Of a stretch of DNA of 64,000 nucleotides, positions 62,311 through 64,000 are shown piece by piece (position 1 is the stretch's first letter; each line of letters begins with the position of its first letter). The stretch comes from Metridium senile (lineage: Eukaryota; Cnidaria; Anthozoa; Actiniaria; Metridiidae). The stretch spans positions 6,234,394 through 6,298,393 of the forward strand of contig OX459101.1 of assembly GCA_949775045.1 (NCBI GenBank), in the 5' to 3' direction. The notes beneath the pieces were generated by a model, which ran no database searches, was not told the DNA's origin, and worked only from the letters and a program-made list of their open reading frames with translations. The position numbers were made by a program, and so were the translations under genes.

Positions 62311-63984
62311 GGCAAGTTTTCTTTTCTTTTGTGTATCATAATTACATTAACAAGCGGACTATTATTATTATTATATATTACTATGTATTATAATTATTTC
62401 ACACTTGACAAGGTTTTCTTTGTAATTCACAGTGATGTATTTCGTATATTAACCCCTCATTATACCAATTTGAGGGCAATATCCAGATATTGCCCTTGGA
62501 ATGAGGGCAATATCTGGATATTGCCCTCGAATACTAATGTATACTGAAGGACATTGTCCCTAGAGAGTTACGTTCACGTGTGGTTTATAAATTTATTTGC
62601 GCAAGCTGTTTTGCTTGTTACGTGGGGGAATCTTCCCGCCACTTTCCAACACGTGTAAACGAACACCTCTCTTGGGATAAGTCCTCACACATTTACCAAC
62701 ATCTACATCGCTCTGCGAATTGTAGAGATTGTTGTAAAATTGTAAAATTCTATGTCAAGTCCTGCTATTACGTCCTTTTATAATGTATATTGCCCTTGAA
62801 TACTAATGTATATTGCCCTTGAATACTAATGTATATTGGCCCCGTCTCTACTAGACCTACTAGTAAACATCAGTTGACTTCAAGTTGACTTAGAAATAAT
62901 TTACTTGATAGCGATTTTTGTCGAAAAATAGTCTTTGAGTGCCAACGGCAGGATTCAAACCGAGATCTCCTGCATTGCTGTATATGCGCTTTAAGCCATT
63001 ATGCTACTTAGTCAATCGATGCTAAGTTTGCAACAAAAACACCTTTAATGTCATCAAGTTGTTAGCAATCAAGTTCGTTTAGCATTCCTCTGAATAGAAT
63101 TGAAAAGCGAATGTTTAATATTTCCTTGTGGGAATTCATTGACAATAAACATTAAATTATGTAAAGATTGTTGATATCTTTTGGGAATGCTTTTATTTCT
63201 TGAACACAATCAAATTCATTGTTTCTTTTCAGAAAACCTTATTGAGTGTGAAATAAGTCTGTTAAATACCTCGAATGTCGGCAATAAGCCAATAAAGCCC
63301 TTGGGGCCTATGGCCCTCGGGCTTTATATGGCTTATTGCCTCCATTCTTGGTATTTAACTCTTACTTATATATTATCATTATTATCATCATCATCATCAT
63401 CATTCTTATTATATTGCAAGTTATCTAATGACCATACCTTCATTCCTGTAGCTCACTCCTAACCAGTATTTTACATCCCCACTGAGATTTTCAAAAAACG
63501 AAGATCGTCTTTTTTCTCTTCCATTGCTTGTTCCTTCCATAATACTATCATGACTGGTATCAGGATCACTGTGTTCATATAGTCCTTTATTTGTATTTAC
63601 AGGTAAGCCCTCATTATTATCAGAATTGTCCTTTTCTTGGTCCCTATTTTGGTTCCCTGAATTAGTCCCTTTGGTTATGCACTTTTTTTGAGGGGAGCAT
63701 ATTCCAGAGTCCTCTGACAAAGGTGACAAAGAGATAGAGTTTTGGTCGATAGTAGATGTATGTTCTGTAATTTCCTTACATTCCAGATAGTTAGGCTTTT
63801 GTTCTTCGCAGACACTACCGACAACGTCAGATATTAAATCTGTTAATAGTTCATTAGCAATCTGGACAAGTTGTTCATGCGACTGTTCTTGTTCACTTAA
63901 CCCAGTTCCCTCTCGGTCTACTATTGACGATGGTTGTGGTTCTTTTAGACTATTAGTGTTGTTTATATCATTGTTTTGTTGCAT
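49554..63984 (-). CDS. OXR1/NCOA7-like: TLDc-domain protein, OXR1/NCOA7-like (5' end may be outside window)
   Basis: Ten exons on the minus strand join in frame: 63438-63984, 60430-60637, 59170-59290, 56455-56505, 54824-54903, 53666-53756, 52677-52829, 52122-52220, 51007-51080 and 49554-49689. They give 519 residues if the ATG at 63,984 is used, but the frame is open to the window edge, so more N-terminal sequence is likely. The C-terminal TLDc domain (about residues 345-519) is complete: [99 protein letters not shown] and [18 protein letters not shown]1/NCOA7 proteins protect against oxidative damage and bind the V-ATPase through TLDc. The middle has [20 protein letters not shown], then an acidic run ([16 protein letters not shown]). 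No LysM domain is visible in the part present. Confidence 0.92.
50223..50590 (+). mobile_element. tRNA-derived SINE
   Basis: Head with A box (gtggcctagcggtcagcg) and B box (gggttcgattcc), then tgtccttgggcaagatactt and a body to an A-rich tail (caaaaataaaaataaa). In the last intron of the TLDc gene, opposite to its sense. Confidence 0.85.
50591..51006. other. TLDc gene last intron, remainder
   Basis: AT-rich; nothing recognised. The part from 49,690 to 50,222 is likewise without recognisable features. Confidence 0.4.
51007..51080 (-). CDS. TLDc gene exon, TLDc core 3
   Basis: [24 protein letters not shown] plus two bases (74 bp). Acceptor GTATAACAG, donor GG|GTAAGA. Contains the invariant FGGGG of TLDc. 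Confidence 0.95.
51286..51448. mobile_element. Fold-back element
   Basis: aatagtccttttcacagttc and gaactgtgtaaggactatt; inner aataatagtt and gacttgaaactattatt. Confidence 0.8.
51508..51802 (+). mobile_element. tRNA-derived SINE with LINE-shared tail
   Basis: Head caagggtggcatagttggcc (A box) and gggtatgagtcccag (B box), middle ccacaagggttttttctcc, tail taatgtagaggtagtgagtg and aataaccactatg ending in (ATT)n. The tail matches the LINE 3' end at 15,660-15,800. Confidence 0.8.
51887..52086. mobile_element. MITE family A, copy 2
   Basis: aacaggttcccatttaaatc to ctaaatgggaacctgtt, same inner arms as 16,565-16,750. The left arm holds a doubled atttaaatctgtact unit missing from copy 1. Confidence 0.85.
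52122..52220 (-). CDS. TLDc gene exon, TLDc core 2
   Basis: [33 protein letters not shown] (99 bp, phase 0-0). Acceptor TATATTTTCAG, donor AAG|GTAATT. Confidence 0.95.
52265..52665. repeat. (CAT/CAC/ATC)n trinucleotide repeat
   Basis: catcatcatcaccaccacc-type sequence filling most of the intron between two TLDc exons. Confidence 0.93.
52677..52829 (-). CDS. TLDc gene exon, TLDc core 1
   Basis: [20 protein letters not shown] and [20 protein letters not shown] through DDEHQ (153 bp, phase 0-0). Donor CAG|GTAGGG lies about 15 bp from a (CAC/CAT)n repeat. Confidence 0.95.
52988..53152. mobile_element. MITE family B, copy 2
   Basis: gaatcgcacaatctactcgt to aaagattgtgcaatt, with gttttgaaagttttcaaaat and its complement. 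Sister of 17,095-17,312. Confidence 0.8.
53213..53618. mobile_element. 400-bp MITE with AATTGGCCTTTTCCAAAACG ends
   Basis: ttggccttttccaaaacgag taaaggactgggtact at the left is repeated inverted at the right (agtacccagtcctttactcg). A central hairpin ggaaggacgcctgtccttcc is at about 53,404-53,423. Confidence 0.85.
53666..53756 (-). CDS. TLDc gene exon, start of TLDc
   Basis: [30 protein letters not shown] (91 bp). Acceptor ATGTTTTCAG, donor AAG|GTATAG. MPEMS-x-x-SQIL-x-P matches the segment that opens TLDc in OXR1. Confidence 0.9.
53793..54180. repeat. (TCAA)n tetranucleotide repeat
   Basis: atcaatcaatcaatcagtca-type units with cagtcaaattatcaatc as a recurring higher-order unit of about 28 bp. 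Confidence 0.93.
54181..54823. other. Unassigned intron sequence, possible LTR-like remnant
   Basis: Less repetitive than its surroundings. It has two tatataa-like boxes (54,495 and 54,720). No terminal repeats were found, so a retroelement origin is only a guess. Confidence 0.25.
54824..54903 (-). CDS. TLDc gene exon
   Basis: [26 protein letters not shown] plus two bases (80 bp). Acceptor TTTGTGTTTAG, donor AAAG|GTACTA. No family motif, but it fits phase with both neighbours. Confidence 0.75.
55027..55231. mobile_element. Fold-back element
   Basis: ataggtaatataatgaaatt and aatttcattatattacctat; inner gacttaactttactgacg and cagtacagttaagtc; further in, gctttgagctttaaccctt and aagggctaaagctcg. 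Confidence 0.85.
55300..55530. repeat. (ATGA)n-type tetranucleotide repeat
   Basis: aatgaatgaatg with aaatggagg variants. Frames rich in Phe/Ile/His/Ser on the minus strand are artefacts. Confidence 0.9.
55741..56410. repeat. Tandem repeat of about 75 bp
   Basis: About six copies of cagtgacattgaaataata attaaagc, alternating with atataaatactccaataa and aataaatttgaatg. Interrupted near 56,210-56,280. Confidence 0.85.
56455..56505 (-). CDS. TLDc gene 51-bp exon
   Basis: [17 protein letters not shown]. Acceptor TCATCATTTAG, donor CAG|GTAACT, phase 0 on both sides, so it could be skipped without a frameshift. Least certain exon of the set, but both splice sites are good. Confidence 0.7.
56700..57430. 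repeat. (GGATGAATGAAT)n repeat
   Basis: ggatgaatgaatggatgaat-type units. A block of about 125 bp (from gaatgaatggacggatgaat) occurs twice, near 56,865 and 56,993. Confidence 0.93.
57698..59132. mobile_element. MITE of the CCCTTTGTCCAAGTGG family, split by insertion
   Basis: Left end ccctttgtccaagtggtagg at 57,708; right end cctaccacttggacaaaggg at 59,101. Interior has ccaaaaggtacgc motifs. The TTAA element at 57,900-58,905 sits inside it. Confidence 0.8.
57900..58905. mobile_element. TTAA-flanked inverted-repeat element, copy 2
   Basis: Same ends as 44,150-45,173 and flanked by TTAA at 57,896-57,899 and 58,906-58,909. 1,006 bp. The two copies are similar over their whole length with small indels. 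Confidence 0.78.
59170..59290 (-). CDS. TLDc gene exon with acidic run
   Basis: [41 protein letters not shown] (121 bp). Acceptor TTACTTCAG, donor GAG|GTAAGC. Five GAT codons in a row make this exon a coding microsatellite. Confidence 0.9.
59395..60370. repeat. GC-richer minisatellite, CCACAACCAGCACTG units
   Basis: About 970 bp of ccacaaccagcactg, ccacagccagcactg and later ccatcacaacaagcattg units. It fills the 1.1-kb intron between two TLDc exons. Units are multiples of three, so a plus frame of Pro-Gln-Pro-Ala-Leu repeats and minus frames stay open, but no splice-supported coding role is seen. Confidence 0.93.
60430..60637 (-). CDS. TLDc gene exon ([10 protein letters not shown])
   Basis: [31 protein letters not shown] through [10 protein letters not shown] (208 bp). 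Acceptor TTTGTGTATAG, donor AAG|GTACAC. The W-F-A-I-P segment matches the WFA(V/L)P region that precedes the spacer in OXR1/NCOA7. Confidence 0.88.
60700..60842. repeat. GATAGT/ACTATC cluster
   Basis: catgatagt, ccgatgatagt, gcatgatagttgg and inverted aactatcatcaactatcat within 140 bp, forming several possible hairpins. Confidence 0.6.
60903..60965. mobile_element. End fragment of the CCCTTTGTCCAAGTGG MITE family
   Basis: tcattttcaaaatcccctac and cttaccacttggaccaagg, diverged from the complete ends at 6723 and 57,698. Confidence 0.6.
61003..61160. mobile_element. Fold-back element
   Basis: attacagcgcaatgcgcctt accatttccaccagacaaac against gtttgtctggcagaaacggt aaggcgtgttgcgctgtaa. Ends resemble those at 49,262. 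Confidence 0.8.
61455..62312. repeat. (ATT/ATC)n microsatellite, about 850 bp
   Basis: attattattatcattattat throughout. All three plus frames are open (poly-Ile, Tyr/His, Leu/Ser), which is an artefact. In the TLDc first visible intron. Confidence 0.97.
62470..62530. repeat. Palindromic GGGCAATATC cluster
   Basis: gagggcaatatccagatatt gccctt followed by gagggcaatatctggatatt gccctc. Shorter pieces (tatattgcccttgaatac) recur at 62,786 and 62,808, flanking the retroelement fragment. Confidence 0.75.
62546..62783 (+). pseudogene. GIY-YIG endonuclease fragment of a Penelope-like element
   Basis: Plus frame [20 protein letters not shown] then [20 protein letters not shown] and [12 protein letters not shown]-x-C-x-x-C, C-Y-V-G-E-(S/T)-x-R-H and TR-x-x-EH are the pattern of the GIY-YIG endonuclease domain at the C terminus of Penelope-like retroelements. 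The reverse transcriptase is absent, so it is a dead fragment, opposite to the host gene. Confidence 0.75.
62935..63015 (-). mobile_element. tRNA-like SINE head fragment
   Basis: On the minus strand: TAGCATAATGG (A box) and GGTTTGAATCC (B box), about 35 bp apart. Cloverleaf pairing was not worked out; it could also be a decayed tRNA gene. Confidence 0.5.
63261..63359. mobile_element. Fold-back element
   Basis: gttaaatacctcgaatgtcg gcaataagcc against ggcttattgcctccattctt ggtatttaac; inner aataaagccctt and gggctttat. Confidence 0.85.
63438..63984 (-). CDS. TLDc gene, first visible exon
   Basis: Polar, Ser/Asn/Glu-rich and probably disordered ([20 protein letters not shown]...), ending [14 protein letters not shown] before donor G|GTATGG. 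Codons upstream of 63,984 are also open (QNNVN), so the exon may extend past the window edge. Confidence 0.8.
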
Positions 63985-64000
63985 ATTTACATTGTTCTGT

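Noticed and set aside
61411..62547. Frames of about 300-370 codons, poly-Ile, poly-Leu/Ser or poly-Tyr/His
   Set aside because: Products of an (ATT/ATC)n microsatellite; open in several frames at once.

Overview
This is nuclear DNA from an animal, probably a marine invertebrate. A cnidarian is my guess from the dense fold-back elements, tRNA-derived SINEs and microsatellites, but the sequence does not settle it. The genes are interrupted by GT-AG introns, and all three recognisable protein genes lie head to tail on the minus strand. Every exon below was joined by hand: splice sites are consensus, phases match across every junction, and the joined proteins are collinear with known families. 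Most of the long open frames in the window are low-complexity repeats, not genes.

Layout. (1) 1-2236: long (ATG)n-type repeat. (2) 2297-8185, minus: SLC17-A, a sialin-like major facilitator transporter. Seven exons (312 codons) are visible and the 3' exons lie beyond the left edge. (3) 8186-10453: spacer with fold-back elements and a 58-bp minisatellite. (4) 10454-45685, minus: SLC17-B, a complete tandem paralogue with 11 exons encoding 518 residues. (5) Intron 3 of SLC17-B (26 kb) holds 17581-42730, about 142 copies of a 177-bp AT-rich satellite with higher-order structure. The array lies between the head and tail pieces of one tRNA-derived SINE. (6) 45686-49553: spacer of mobile elements. 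(7) 49554 to past the right edge, minus: a TLDc-domain gene of the OXR1/NCOA7 type. Ten exons are visible, with a complete C-terminal TLDc domain.

Roles. The SLC17 pair should be 12-helix anion transporters of the lysosomal sialic acid / vesicular glutamate type. SLC17-A has an acidic dileucine motif at its N terminus and has Asn at a position where SLC17-B has His. The TLDc protein should belong to the oxidation-resistance / V-ATPase-binding group. A lysosomal link between the neighbours is possible, but nothing in the sequence shows it.

Most unusual: the 25-kb satellite inside a SINE inside an intron, with diverged relatives of the monomer in another intron of the same gene; a 12-copy in-frame minisatellite in SLC17-B whose unit is itself a splice acceptor followed by GT; a 9-copy minisatellite in SLC17-A that repeats the splice donor of the homologous exon; and a fold-back insertion that duplicated another acceptor in SLC17-A.
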